Below are positions 45,229 through 59,585 of a DNA stretch of 64,000 nucleotides, piece after piece. This DNA is from Corynespora cassiicola. Lineage: Eukaryota; Ascomycota; Dothideomycetes; Pleosporales; Corynesporascaceae. Position 1 is the first letter of the stretch; each line of letters opens with the position of its first letter. The stretch is from the NCBI GenBank assembly GCA_022059125.1, contig JAEUWY010000020.1, positions 682,001 to 746,000 of the forward strand. The letters run 5' to 3'. A program made the translations under genes and the position numbers. The notes beneath the pieces are model-generated. The model was not told the DNA's origin. It was given only the letters and a program-made list of their open reading frames with translations, and searched no databases.

Positions 45229-47634
45229 ATGTCTGTGAACGACGCTTCCAGCAATTCCATCACCGAGAACCCTGCCGGCCAGCTGCCCAACGATGGCACC
45301 GGTATGTCCTCCAATTCCTTTTGCGCTCCTGTCTCAGCCCGACTAACCAGCTCGTCAGGCATCGTCAAGCTCGACCCTTGGCTGGAGCCCTTCTCGGGCG
45401 GCCTGAAGAGCCGATATGCCAAAGCCCAGCAATGGCTCAAGACGATTGAGGACACCGAAGGTGGCATGGAGAAGTTTACAAGAGTACGCACGCCAAAACC
45501 CGGCCAGACTTCTGCTGCGACTGACACGGTGATAGGGGTACGAGAAGTTTGGCTTCATTGTCAAGGACAACGGCGACGTCGTGTATCGCGAGTGGGCTCC
45601 GAACGCCCTTCGAGCATACTTGATCGGTGACTTCAACAACTGGGACAGAGACGCCACTCCCATGGAGAAGAACGAGTACGGCGTTTTCGAAGTGACCATA
45701 CCCGGCAAGGACGGCCAGCCAACGATACCCCACGACTCGAAACTCAAGGTTCGTGTATTTGTTGGCATATGATCCCTGACATGTGCTGATGGTGCGCAGG
45801 TTTCGTTTGTCGTGCCCAATGACCATGCCCGTCAAGAGCGAATCCCTGCCTGGATCACCCGTGTGACCCAGGAGTTGAGCGTTTCTCCAGTCTACGATGC
45901 GCGCTTCTGGAACCCTCCACAGAAGTACGTCTTCAAGAACTCGCGGCCCCCGAAGCCCGAGAGCGCTCGAATCTACGAGGCTCATGTCGGTATCTCCTCG
46001 TCTGAGCCCAAGGTTGCGACATACAAGGAATTCACCCAAAACATTTTGCCCAGGATCAAGCACCTGGGCTACAATGTCATCCAGCTCATGGCCATCATGG
46101 AGCATGCATACTATGCTAGTTTTGGTTACCAGATCAACAGCTTCTTTGCTGCTAGCAGCAGATATGGCCACCCAGACGATCTGAAGGAGCTCATTGACAC
46201 GGCCCACGGCCTGGGCATCACTGTACTGCTTGATGTCGTGCACAGTCACGCCTCCAAGAACGTCCTTGACGGACTGAACATGTTTGATGGTAGCGACCAT
46301 CTCTACTTCCACGAGGGTCCCAAGGGCCGCCATGATTTGTGGGACAGCAGGCTGTTCAACTATGGCCACCACGAAGTGTTGCGATTCCTCCTTAGCAACC
46401 TTCGTTTCTGGATGGAAGAGTATCAATTCGATGGCTTCCGATTTGACGGCGTGACGAGCATGCTCTACACCCACCACGGAATTGGAACGTAAGTGGCAAC
46501 GGTGTCTTTTGATCATGCAATCACTGACATGTGTGTTATAGTGGTTTCTCCGGTGGTTATCACGAGTACTTTGGCCCGGCCGTCGACGAAGAGGGTGTGG
46601 TGTATCTCATGCTGGCCAACGAGATGCTGCACCAGCTCTATCCCGGTGTGATTACCATTGCAGAGGATGTCTCTGGAATGCCAGGTCTCTGCGTGGCCTT
46701 GTCGCTGGGCGGCATTGGCTTTGACTACAGACTTGCCATGGCTGTTCCCGACCTATTCATCAAGTGGTTGAAGGAGAAGCAAGATATTGACTGGGACATG
46801 GGCAATCTCGTCTTTACCCTCACCAACCGCCGACATGGCGAGAAGACGATCGCCTACGCCGAGAGTCACGACCAAGCGTAAGTTTTTGAGCATCTATTCA
46901 GAATTTTACTAACCAGGACCAGCCTTGTCGGAGACAAGACGCTCCTGTTCTGGCTCTGCGATGCCCAGATGTACACCAACATGTCGGTTCTGAGCGAGCT
47001 CACGCCTGTGATTGACCGAGGCCTCTCTCTCCACAAGATGATTCGCCTCATCACACACGGTCTCGGCGGTGAGGGCTACTTGAACTTTGAAGGCAACGAG
47101 TTTGGCCACCCCGAGTGGCTGGACTTTCCCCGAGAGGGCAACGGGAACAGCTTCCACTACGCTCGCAGGCAATTTAACCTTGTCGACGACAACTTGCTGC
47201 GATACCGTTTCCTGAACGAGTTTGACAGCAAGATGCAGTGGACCGAGGAGAAGTACGGCTGGCTGCACTCTCCACAGGCCTATGTAAGCCTCAAGCACGA
47301 GGGCGATAAGGTGATTGTCTTTGAACGCGGTGGCTTGCTCTGGATCTTCAACTTCCACCCCCAGAGCAGCTTCACCGACTACCGCGTCGGCGTCGAGCAG
47401 GAAGGCACCTACAGGATTGTCGTCAGCACCGACAGCAAGGACTTTGGTGGCCATGGAAACGTCGATGAAAGCACGAGGTTCTTTACCACGCCGTTTGCCT
47501 GGAATGAGAGGAAGAACTTCCTCCAGGTGTATATCCCGTCGCGGACTGCTATTGTGAGTCACCGTTTTCGTTTCTTCATTTTGGAAGCAGGCTAATCAGT
47601 GAGATAGGTCCTGGCGCTGGAGAGCACCTTGTAA
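45229..47634 (+). CDS. GLC3: 1,4-alpha-glucan (glycogen) branching enzyme
   Basis: Seven exons: 45229-45301, 45359-45483, 45536-45748, 45800-46488, 46542-46877, 46923-47553 and 47608-47634; 697 aa, the usual size. All introns are 45-57 nt GT-AG except about 51-54 nt in the middle. Transfers an oligoglucan from an alpha-1,4 chain to form an alpha-1,6 branch during glycogen synthesis in the cytosol. A CBM48 glucan-binding domain spans about residues 65-150 ([19 protein letters not shown]). The GH13 barrel carries the nucleophile Asp353 in FRFDGVTSM, the acid/base Glu408 in [10 protein letters not shown] and the transition-state Asp477 in ESHDQA. The last exon encodes only nine codons with stop. 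All catalytic residues are present, so the gene should be functional. Confidence 0.97.
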
Positions 47635-50245
47635 GATTTGAACTGAAGAGGATGCAAAGAAGGATAGGATGGGTTGACTAAAAACTTTTGGCAGAGCATA
47701 TATATGACCGTTTTATCGGGTTTACTTCAAATCAGAGGGCGAGTTGCCGCTCGTTAATAGAATCAATGAGAAATTTTACTGCATCACGACGGATTACTGT
47801 GCTTGTGAGGAATTACGTGTAAATGGCTGCTTGTGGGGTAACTGACTAATGGGCATTTGCTTTGTGCATATAGCTTTATTCTGAGTCTTTTATTCTTATA
47901 TTACCTTCCGGTTTCGAAAAAAACAGGTCGGGTAGAGGTGAACCGGCGTACGTAAATGAGAATAGCTTCTCAAAAAATATCTGCCCATCTTTTATTGCGT
48001 CCCTACTGTGTACTATTTTTCCACACTGTGCTTCTTGTGTCGAACACATACAAACACTACAATCTTTACCACAAGACAGCAATATCTAATGAGGTGAGTG
48101 TATTCTAAAGCAGATAGAGCGTTACGTGGTTACTATGAAAGCACACACTAGGCATCTGGACAGGGGGTTCGGGGGACCAAACGATAAAATTCGACCATAA
48201 AAAATCCCATTTTTGTACATGCAGATCAAATAACGCAATGGAATGGTAGATATGTGCACGCCATGTGACGAAAGCACTGCCCAGTAGTTTGCTTGATACA
48301 TTACGCTATAATGGCTGCACGCCCTCGTGTTACTTTTAGTGGTTTGGACCATACACCAAGCTACGGTATCTACATAGCCTTGGTCTCCATATCCATAGAT
48401 ATGTGACCCTCTAGTGTCTACTTCTAGCTAGTAGTATATTTAGGCAACAAGGTGTCATCTCCATCTAATAGCTTCTCTACCCGAGACTACGCATGCCATT
48501 AATGCCCAACCAGTTCCCCAAATAGTAGCATCCTCCGACTGGTAGACTACAGCGAACGCACAAATCTCACGCCACCCCGATCCAGTAAATATCCATTAAA
48601 GCAAGCAGAAAAGTATATCTCATCCACTTCCGGGCCTATCACATCAATCGCAACTAAAAATATCCGCCACTTATCATTCAACAAAACGCTAACCCAAAAA
48701 AATACCCGAAAGGTACCTCACAGCCCCCAGTACGTACTATAGCAGTATGTAATCACCATAACACAATTTAGAGCATCTGTTATACGTAGATGAATTGGCC
48801 CGAACTCGTCATAATGCAATATACAGGTGTTCGTTTTCTGCGTACAAAAAAAATCTATAATCTGACTGTTTTTCCCGCTGGCATAGGCTTGAACACAATC
48901 ATTCTTAAGCCCTCATACCCAAAGCGTGCCGGGAAACGAACTCGCGGACTATTTTCCCTAGCCTAGAGAGCTTTGATATCTGAGGCTTTCAGGTACATCA
49001 CTTAGCAAGCGTCCGGCGCGTGCAAAGTCGTGTAGGTGATTTTCGCGTAGGTATTTTCTGTTGAGTGTGACTTGAAAGAATCGACCAATAACCGTGGTTC
49101 CAAGTACCCCAACATTATTCACATTGAAATGAGTCAAGGCGTGCGCGTACTAGAATCCCTGTCACCATCAAACCGTGGCACATAGAATTTCATTTCTGTG
49201 TTCAGAAGGGTCCTAATAAGTCTGTGTGCCTAACTTTACTCGGAAAGTAGTTGTGGTGCCGGCGATGGATACTTGGATACATCATGAGTGAGTTTCCAAG
49301 GGACGGTTTTGCACAGAGCCCCTCCTGTCCCTAAGCACAGTATAAAATTCGATAAAATTTTAGCTTTGAACATTGAGCTAGCGTAAAAGAACCCGGTATA
49401 CGAACGAGATAGGGTCACAAGAGCTGCTAGGCCCGAGTTGTCGGCACTGAGCGAATGTGACGTTGCATCCTCACTTGAATTTTTCACAACACGCTATACA
49501 GTGTAAGTTTCTTCATGGGTAACTGCTGCGTCAACGATGATATGGTTTACGAATCATCCTACCTAAATGCACATCACCATTCGGAGAACTTTGCCTACCA
49601 CATCAAACACTTATATCCTTCCTGATTACCAACCAGCTCCGTACTAGGCCTAGACGTACACGCAGTTTCTGAGAGTAGGAGCATACTCTATTCATTTTAT
49701 AATCGTCATTAGGCCTTAAAGCAATTTATACAGTCACTTATTGCTGTCAGCTCTACAGTTGACTATCCCAATTTAAGAGAAGCAGCTACGTAGCGCTTTG
49801 TCGGCACTATAATTAACTGCCCCAATTTAATGATAGTGGGCTCCGACAGCAGTGACTTGATATTTTGTTTGCTCCACAATCAACTATCCTGATTTGACAA
49901 AGGCGTGTTCTACTAGCAGCTACTTGAAGCTGTGTCGGCTCCACAATGCACTATCCCGATTTGAAATAGTAACTGTGATGCGCCAGACATCTGTCTTCAT
50001 CAAGTTCATAACATCACTTTACAGGAGGGTTTCATGGAATCGCTAGTTGAACGACAAGAAAATCGGATACTTGCATGCAAGATGGATAAGATTACATAGG
50101 AAGCCATGCCCCTCCAAGCACCCGCCAGCTACATGCCCCCATAGCCCAGATGTTTTGCGGTAATGTATTTTGTACAGTTAGGACTACTGACGAGTCTCTT
50201 CGACGCAATGGCCGTCTCTCATTTTCGCCCACCACAAGAAGACAT
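47635..50245. other. 2.6-kb AT-rich intergenic region
   Basis: Between the 3' ends of two convergent genes. AT-rich throughout with no coherent frame. Holds a degenerate tandem repeat at 49748-49964. No tRNA, rRNA or transposase detected. Confidence 0.6.
49748..49964. repeat. Degenerate tandem repeat, 4 copies of about 54-68 bp
   Basis: Core ACTATCCCGATTTG and variants recur at 49761, 49815, 49882 and 49950. Each is preceded by a GTCGGCTCCACAAT-like segment, and two are followed by AGCAGCTAC. Copies differ by many substitutions, so the array is old. Confidence 0.75.
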
Positions 50246-52334
<2,089 letters not shown>

Positions 52335-54851
52335 GATGGAGAGGGTGGATGGGATGATGGAGGTTGGTGGTGTTGTAGTTGCTGTGAGGAGAGCTCGAGG
52401 TCAAAAGTGAGAAACGGAGTCTTCCGCACGGGCCTCGAGCCCTTGAAGCGGTTTAGCACGATTACTTAAGCGGGAGCTCCCGGGAATCAAAGTTGTTTTC
52501 TCAGTACAGCGCACGCCGCAGACCCAATTGGTGCCATTGGCCTTTCGGAATTAGCTGAAGACCTTCCAATCTGCTTCGTACTTCATTTACAGTGTTGTTC
52601 AGATGCTGTAGTGAGCTCTGGGACGATGCCGAGGTCACGTGAAGCTTCTTCCCCTGGCCCGGCCCGACCTCGCGAAATCGTTGAGGTGCTCAACTCAGAC
52701 CAACAACACAAGCTATTTTGCCATGACGACGATCATTCATTTGGGGTATGTCGTTTCCACTGAAAATCGAGTCTTTTGGCAAAACACTATGCTACCGCGA
52801 TTTAGATAGCACCACCTGGGAATGCGCTACGCTCCTATACCTCGGCACTATCATGCAACTTCTTTTTTCTCGGTCGATGATAGAGCTATTTCTACCATTT
52901 AAAAACTTAGGTATAGCTGCCTTGGTATGCAAAGGGCTTTGTTGTCATCATAAGCTACTATCAGCTCTTGAACATTGATGATGTGGTGTGGTGTAGTGCG
53001 GATGAGGTTTGGAGACACGTGCTGTGGATCTGGGGGAGATCGTGGAGGCATCGTGCTATGACGAGAAGGGAAATGAATTCATGCATGTACCCCATACAAT
53101 GAACGGGAAAGGAAGCCATGTTGTCGACGTGGAAGGAGCCAGTGTATCGTTCTTGTCGGTCAAGCCTGGGGCGTGCACCCATCATTATTTGCCCTCCAAA
53201 GCAGGTCATATTGTTTGGAGATGGGCTCAAACTAGCTCGTAAAGTCATGCGACCACTTTCGAGGGCTATTTTGGATGACTGGTGAGTGGCATCTCGAAGT
53301 ATACCTTCCGAGGTAACAAGCAACTGCCTATCCAGCTGCTGTTGCAGCGTGGCCAGTCTAGCTTGTCGGAGGTTTTGGCCTCTTCAAGCCGGTGATACCA
53401 TACATATATGGCACTGAGTACTTACTAATAAATTTTCTGATATTGCATGTTGGACCAAATCGTAACAGTCCAGCAGATAGCTAGCTCGGCCCTGCCAGCA
53501 CAGGCTCAGATTGAGCTATAAGCCAGGAAAGAAGGTTTTCGGGTTGGATTTTCTCCTGATGCGTTGAGCGTACGGGCTCCGTATGTATCCAAATTTCCAG
53601 TTTAGCATGGATGATATATAAGAACTTAACATCCAAGCAGACTATCCGAGATTACGTTCTGAAGCCTTCAAGGTATCTACATAGAAATCACAGGAGTAAT
53701 TGGCCCTGTTTAACAGTTCTATATGAATTCAAAAGTGCTATTATAGAGATTTGCCACTGAGTACTGGGCTAAGTTCTTTTGAAACTACTCTATCCATCTA
53801 AGTCTATGGGATATCTAACCTGTCTATGGGTGTCTGCGACCGGATACGGGACTTGATTTTCTGGAGCCACCAAACCTGCTGTTGGATACTAGATCTCATT
53901 TTTCTGGAGCTATCATTTCCATGCACAAACTTAGCCATATTTAACCCGAGTTCTTCAACAAAAGTGCGCAAACTTAAAACATGGCTTCAATACCCATGAC
54001 TTCAAATAGGCCATAACCCTATTTTTCTGGAATGCTTTCGTGATAATCTAGAATGGCGATTTCAGAACTTAAGGCTGCGCGCCATGCACGAGATATGCCC
54101 AGAAAACACCTCTCAAAACGTCGTAAATCCCAAATCAGTACCAGACTTCACCCTCTGATATAAGCCATGCCAGGTACCGTCGAATCAATCCACACATGTA
54201 ACTAAAATCCCCGTGCCTACACAAAGCTAAGATGATCTTCACTCCGGTACTTCTACCTCTATTCAGTTATTACGAATGGAGTGTAATTCCTAGCATTCTA
54301 AAACACTGTTACCAAACTATCATTATATGCTTCGCTAACACTACACATCAAATTGACGGAACATATTCCTCCCCCCTACACTTCAAAAAGCAACAGTCTA
54401 TCCTTCCTACTCAGCAATTTCCGAGCCACCTACCAGCACAGACACACAATCTATCATCCTGCTTGCAATTTACCACCCCCCCCCTACAAGCAAAACCCCA
54501 CAGCATCCACCAACAACTCACACTCTACCATACAATCTCAACCCCGCAAACACCATCTAGCAATCTTTCCTCCTTTACACCACCACGGCCCTGAAACTCA
54601 ACCAAAAAAAAAAAAATCCATACAAATAGCATTCCATTTTAACCCTACACACCGCTGAGCATACACTATCCTAGCACCTAACATTCATTCCCGCCCTTAA
54701 AGATGCATCAGGTCGATAAAACACAGAGGAAGGAAAAAGGGAGAAGAGAGAACGAGCCAACCTCCCACAAAACCTCAATCTTCCTCCCCCCCCCCTTTTA
54801 ATAAAGCCCATAGTAAAAATCACATAACCCATTTTGCTCCTTCCGCCTCCT
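52335..54851. other. 2.5-kb intergenic region
   Basis: The left 350 bases are the ATP2 promoter. 53400-54650 is AT-rich and has no coherent frame; a C-rich stretch precedes the ARMC8-like gene's 3' end. A 76-codon frame at 52748-52978 has no support beyond being open. Confidence 0.6.
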
Positions 54852-57800
54852 TTACAAATCCCCCCTATGCCCCCATCCCCCCTGCCTCCCATGCTGATGA
54901 CCCAGATGCTGCAACCCGCCCAAGCGCCCCAAACCGCCCTCTCCAAACCCCCCAGCTTGCGCCGGGCTCGCATACCCGGTGCCGGCAGTCCCCAGCAGCT
55001 TGCCCATCTGCTCAATCGCCGTCTTGGCCCTCTCCCTGATATCCAGATCCATATCCCTGCCCAGCAGTCGGGCACCTTCTTCAAACCCAAGGTCGCGGAG
55101 CTGCTGCGCGCGCTCTCGGGTCGCCGGTTCGTCGGCCGCCTCCTCGACCCAGACGAGGTTGTTGATGAACCATGCGCAGGGGAGGCGAACTTCGCGGCGG
55201 GGGTGCGAGAGTAATGGGAGGACGTGGGTCATGAGTTGGGTTTGGGATATGAGGAGGGAGCGGTGGGCGGGGCGGCCGTTGGCGAGGTGGACGAGGATGT
55301 AGAGGGTGCCGATGATGAGTTCCGTGGCCGGGTAGGCCGACCAGTTGGTGTTCTGGGGGAGGGACGTGGCGGGGGAAGAGGTGCTAAAAGGACGGGGCGG
55401 AGGCGCCGGGTTGCCCCAGTATGTGGTGCTGCTGGGCGTGGTGGTTGGGGCTCCCGCTGAAGACGAATTCTTTGGGCGAATTCTAGCGTCCAGCAACTCG
55501 AAGAACCGCGAGTGACCAAAGGCTTTGAGGAGATGGTCAATCATATCGCCAGAAGCCTTATCTTCGGTAATAAAATTGCGGATAAAGTCGAGGGCCTGCT
55601 CTTGCAGACGAATGTCGTCACGTTCACTATTGAGGCGGACATCCTGCTCGTCATTTTTAATCTGCTGCAGGCGGTCACGGATATTGGCTGCACTTGTATA
55701 CCGCGAGTGAGGTCGCGGATTGCGCCGCATGGCAGGAATACTGTCAGTCATTGTGTTTTCGTCCTCCTCGGACGAGGGTTCATCATCAACGTCCATGTGC
55801 GGATCGTCGACTGCATTGAGAATGTCGACTTGTTCGCCGGCGGCATTGGGCGTGCCCATGCCGAGTGGAGTCGCAGATGTTCGAGAAGGCTCGCCATTCA
55901 ACGTCTGTACAAGCCAGCCAACGCCCAGCTCCTCAAGACAATGAACCTTCATAGCATACGGCAGGCCAAGACACAAGTGTTTCAGCGCCCACAGACTGCC
56001 ATAGCGAAGTTCAAAGTTTGCTGAGCGGCAGTGCTCGCACAACGTCTTCAAAGCCCCAGCCTCTATGATTTCCTGCAGTACGCATAAGCGTCTGAGCAAC
56101 TTGCTGAGATCCTCTGCGATGACGATATTGAAAAATTTACTTACGGTGCGCATAGGTGAAACTTCTAGGACCAGATTTGTTATAGTCGAGGTTGCGGCGA
56201 TTTGCACTTTGACATTGGGGTGTGTGAGGAGATCAAACGACGGCTGTGCTATGCCATGATCGATCAGGCTCGTCCGCAATACGCTAATCGACCTTGACAG
56301 TGATCGCGTTACCTTGCATGCGGCGATGAGGACAGGCTCTGGGTTGCCGTCTTTGGCACTCGCAGAGATTATGTTCTGTGCTGTTGTTGAAGATGGGTCA
56401 GAGGCTTCGGGGAATGGAGCCAGAGAGTCGATAATGTGCGTAGCAGCACCAATCTCAATGACCTGCTTTCGGAGGCTATCCTGGGAATCGGCTATCGCGG
56501 CCAGCGCCAGCAACACGCTCTCCCTATACTTGAATGCATGCAGGACTTCTGGGCTGAGGCCCGGCCGTCCCAGAGTAGAAGAAACTGGATCCACCATTGG
56601 GTCTCTGACCTGCGATGAAGCCGATTTCGGCTGCCAGAGTGGTTTTGAAGACGTTGTGATGGGTTCAAAGGACTTCTTCAGTATCTGCACCAATACAGGA
56701 AGAATCTTTGCATCGACAGCCGCATTCTGCAGGCTCTTGTTTCCCGCAACCAGCTCGGCCAAAACGAGCGGCGAGCGCTCCAGAACAGATTTGTGCTCGG
56801 CCTGGGCATTGGGAGTGTTGTATTTCCTCGACGAATCTCCGGCCGGATTTGCCTCCTCAATCATCTTGACCACAAGTGGTATGATCAAGTATGAAAAGTG
56901 CCGCTCTCGGGTAGTCTTGGACGGGTCGTTCAGCGGCCACCGCTCGCCAAACTTCTTGAGCAGAGCCAAAAGCCAGCATGAAGCCAGGCGTTCTCGGCCT
57001 TCGCCCCTACGCGCCACATATATGAGCCAAACAAGCAGCGGGTTCTCAGACTCGTCTGCAATCACGTTCCGGCTCGGTTGCAAAGTGTCGACGCTCGGTA
57101 ACCGGGTGTAGCTATCGCTACCAGTACCGCTGTACGCCCCCAGCGCCGGCCACGATTTGGTATAAGAATTGTCGTTCTTGTTCTGCATCGTCTGGAGCCG
57201 TGGTATGAGCCTATCCCACGATGTTGACGGGGAGGAGCCAGAGTATCCCTCGGTCGACGTGCCGCTCTTCGGCCATCCAAACAGTGACCGTATTGGTTGT
57301 GAATAAAGAAACCGCGCCGTGTTGAAATGTGAATCTTTAATGATGATTGCAATGGCCTCCAGAATATCAGCCAGATAGGTCCGGGGGAGCTCATCCTTGT
57401 TGAAGCCCTTGGAATCCGGTCGCCGCGACAAGTCATCCGCCGATGCAATGGCAGTCAACTTGGTCGCCAGCAGATCCAGTATTCCCGCATCGAGCAGCAT
57501 TTTCCTCTGCTGATCCTCCCGACACGACTTCACTATGAGCTTGATCGCCCATGATATTTGTTCCCGAACCACCGACGAGCGCGGCGCCTGAGCAATAATT
57601 TCGGCGAGGCTTTCGACCACAGGCTTCGAGTAAATCTGCTGGCCGACCGACACAGCGAGCGACGATGGCGAAGGATCTTCGACCCAATCCGACCAAGGGC
57701 GCTCCTGAGCGATGGCATCGACGATCTGATTGAGTGTACGCAGGGTGCTCACGACGAGCTTCGACGGGGCCTCGCCGGGGGGCAGCGCCTCGAGGAGCGG

Positions 57801-58272
57801 AGGAAACACACCGCCGGCAAGCAGTGGCGTAACGAACGCAGGACCGCCTTGAAAACGCGTCAGTCATCCAAATAACCAAAAAAAACCACGCCCCCCGTAT
57901 AAACACCCACAACTCACCATTCGCCAAAGTCCCCACCACAAGCGTAGCCTGGAACCTCAACTCATCCTCGACTCCCCACTCCCCCTTCCCCTCTCCCTCT
58001 CTCCCAGCCGTAGCCGCCGCCGCCGCCGTAGCCCCGGCAGTAGAATTCCCACTCCCATTCATAACCCCCCTCCGCCTCTTCCCCCCCTTCCTCGCCTCCG
58101 CCTTCAAGATGCCGGCAAGCGGTCTCACCACCCCGTGCAGGACCGCGAGCTCCTTGCGCTGCTCATGCCCGACAATCTCGTTCTTGAGGCTGCGCAGGGC
58201 GCCGACCTGGGCCTCGGGCGTGGTGGGGTGGGCCAGCTCTTGGAGCGCGGGAGGGATGGTAGACCGGCCCAT
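54852..58272 (-). CDS. GID5: Armadillo-repeat protein, ARMC8/Gid5 (Vid28)-like GID ligase subunit
   Basis: Exons 58272-57918, 57847-56145 and 56072-54852; 1092 aa. Helical armadillo repeats fill most of the protein, e.g. residues about 15-60 (QVGALRSLKNEIVGHEQRK), LVLEVSPMR at the second splice, and ALKHLCLGLPYAMK. A disordered acidic linker (about residues 740-800, DDEPSSEEDENTMTDS) and a C-terminal repeat block containing PCAWFINNLVW follow. ARMC8/Gid5 scaffolds the GID/CTLH ubiquitin ligase, which in yeast degrades gluconeogenic enzymes on return to glucose (family knowledge). The 72-nt second intron is in frame and lacks stops; I treat it as an intron because removing it restores a continuous armadillo helix (SPMRT-EIIEAGALKTL). 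The N-terminal exon has an Ala-rich run. Confidence 0.85.
56073..56144 (-). other. Stop-free 72-nt intron of the ARMC8-like gene
   Basis: Minus-strand GTAAGT at 56144 to CTGCAG ending at 56073. Length is a multiple of three with no stop in frame; retention would insert 24 residues. Confidence 0.7.
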
Positions 58273-59585
58273 GGCTTGCGCGGAAAGCCGAGGTGAGGTG
58301 TATGCGGACGGGGGCGAGCGAGCGGCGGGCGGGCGGGTGTGTAAGAATCGCGATTACGGCTCCGCGGCACGCATAAGAGGGGCCGAACGTCTACGTAGCG
58401 AAGAAGCGTGTGCGAGGGCTTTTTGGTGTGCGGACGCGGCAAGGGTGGATTGGAGGGGAGAGTTAGAGGGTTGTATGGCGGGGAGAGGGCAAGGGCAGGG
58501 TAGCTCTGCCGCGTCAGATGGGGGCACCCGGGAGGCGCACAACGTCAGGTCAGGAGGGCAGTTTTGTGCGACGCTGCTGTGCGGTCTGATTGAGCAGGGC
58601 GGTTTCGCAAAGGAGACTGGGAAACACGTCGGTAGTCCCCGGCGGTTATGGTGCGCGCCCGGGTTTGGGACCACGTCCGGGACTGAGGTCATGGCGGTTC
58701 GGAGGCGGGAGCCCGGGCGCCGCATGGGCACGTGACTGGGGAGTGAGAGCCAACTCAGTCCTCCGCTGGCTCAGAAGTCCGGCACGACATGACAGTTCTT
58801 GGGCCAGGAAATTCGATTGTGGAGCCAACAGAGAATCAAGTAGCTGCTGTAAAAACACGATAGACCTCTAAGTTTAGAGAACTAAGAAGAGCTAGCTGTA
58901 GAGCATGCATAGTAGAGGCACTGGTGCTACTCACTACAAGCCAGGAAATTTTGGGCTTTTCTCAGATATCCAGCGCAACACAACCTTTTTCGAATTGAGA
59001 TAGTTAAGTCTGAAGCCGACATAGCATCAATCATTTCCCACAAAAACACCTCATCCCCCCAAGCTCAGGAAAGCAAAGGGGGCCAAGTACACTGCATCCA
59101 CGGTAGACACGCTAGCCCTCCTCTTTACAACTCAACAAAATCTTAATCTCTACTCTCACCGACCCTCTCTCTCCTCTCTTCAACCACTCCATCCTCAAGT
59201 CATTGTAAAAATCGTACATTCATAGCTCATAGGTACATAATCATCATCACCGCCGGGTATTGGCAAAAGGTAACAATCCCATGCCCACCCCCAGAATGGC
59301 CCGCCAAAAACACCATCGTAATGCCCACAATCGCGCGCGCCCATCCAGTATGTCAGACCGATGGTGGGCTTCCCCGCTCGCTCGCCATGAATGCCCCTAA
59401 CATGCAAAAAAAGAGAGATTTCCATCCCATGCGGCCGTCACGAAGTCAAAAACCCCAAGAATCCCCGTAGACCGGAGAATCATCCACCAAGAACCCGCGG
59501 GTATGTTTTGTAAATGTAAAATGAGGCAGATTTTCTTCTTTTTTTTTTCTTTCCCTCTTCTCCCCCCCTCCCGTTTTTGTTTCTT
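58273..59585. other. Intergenic DNA: GID5 promoter and 3' flank of the next gene
   Basis: GC-rich near the GID5 start (58280-58760), then AT-richer. Frames here are short or low-complexity. No gene supported. Confidence 0.6.

Noticed and set aside
52748..52978. 76-codon plus-strand frame upstream of ATP2
   Set aside because: Short, AT-rich, without a signal, domain or splice structure; probably chance.
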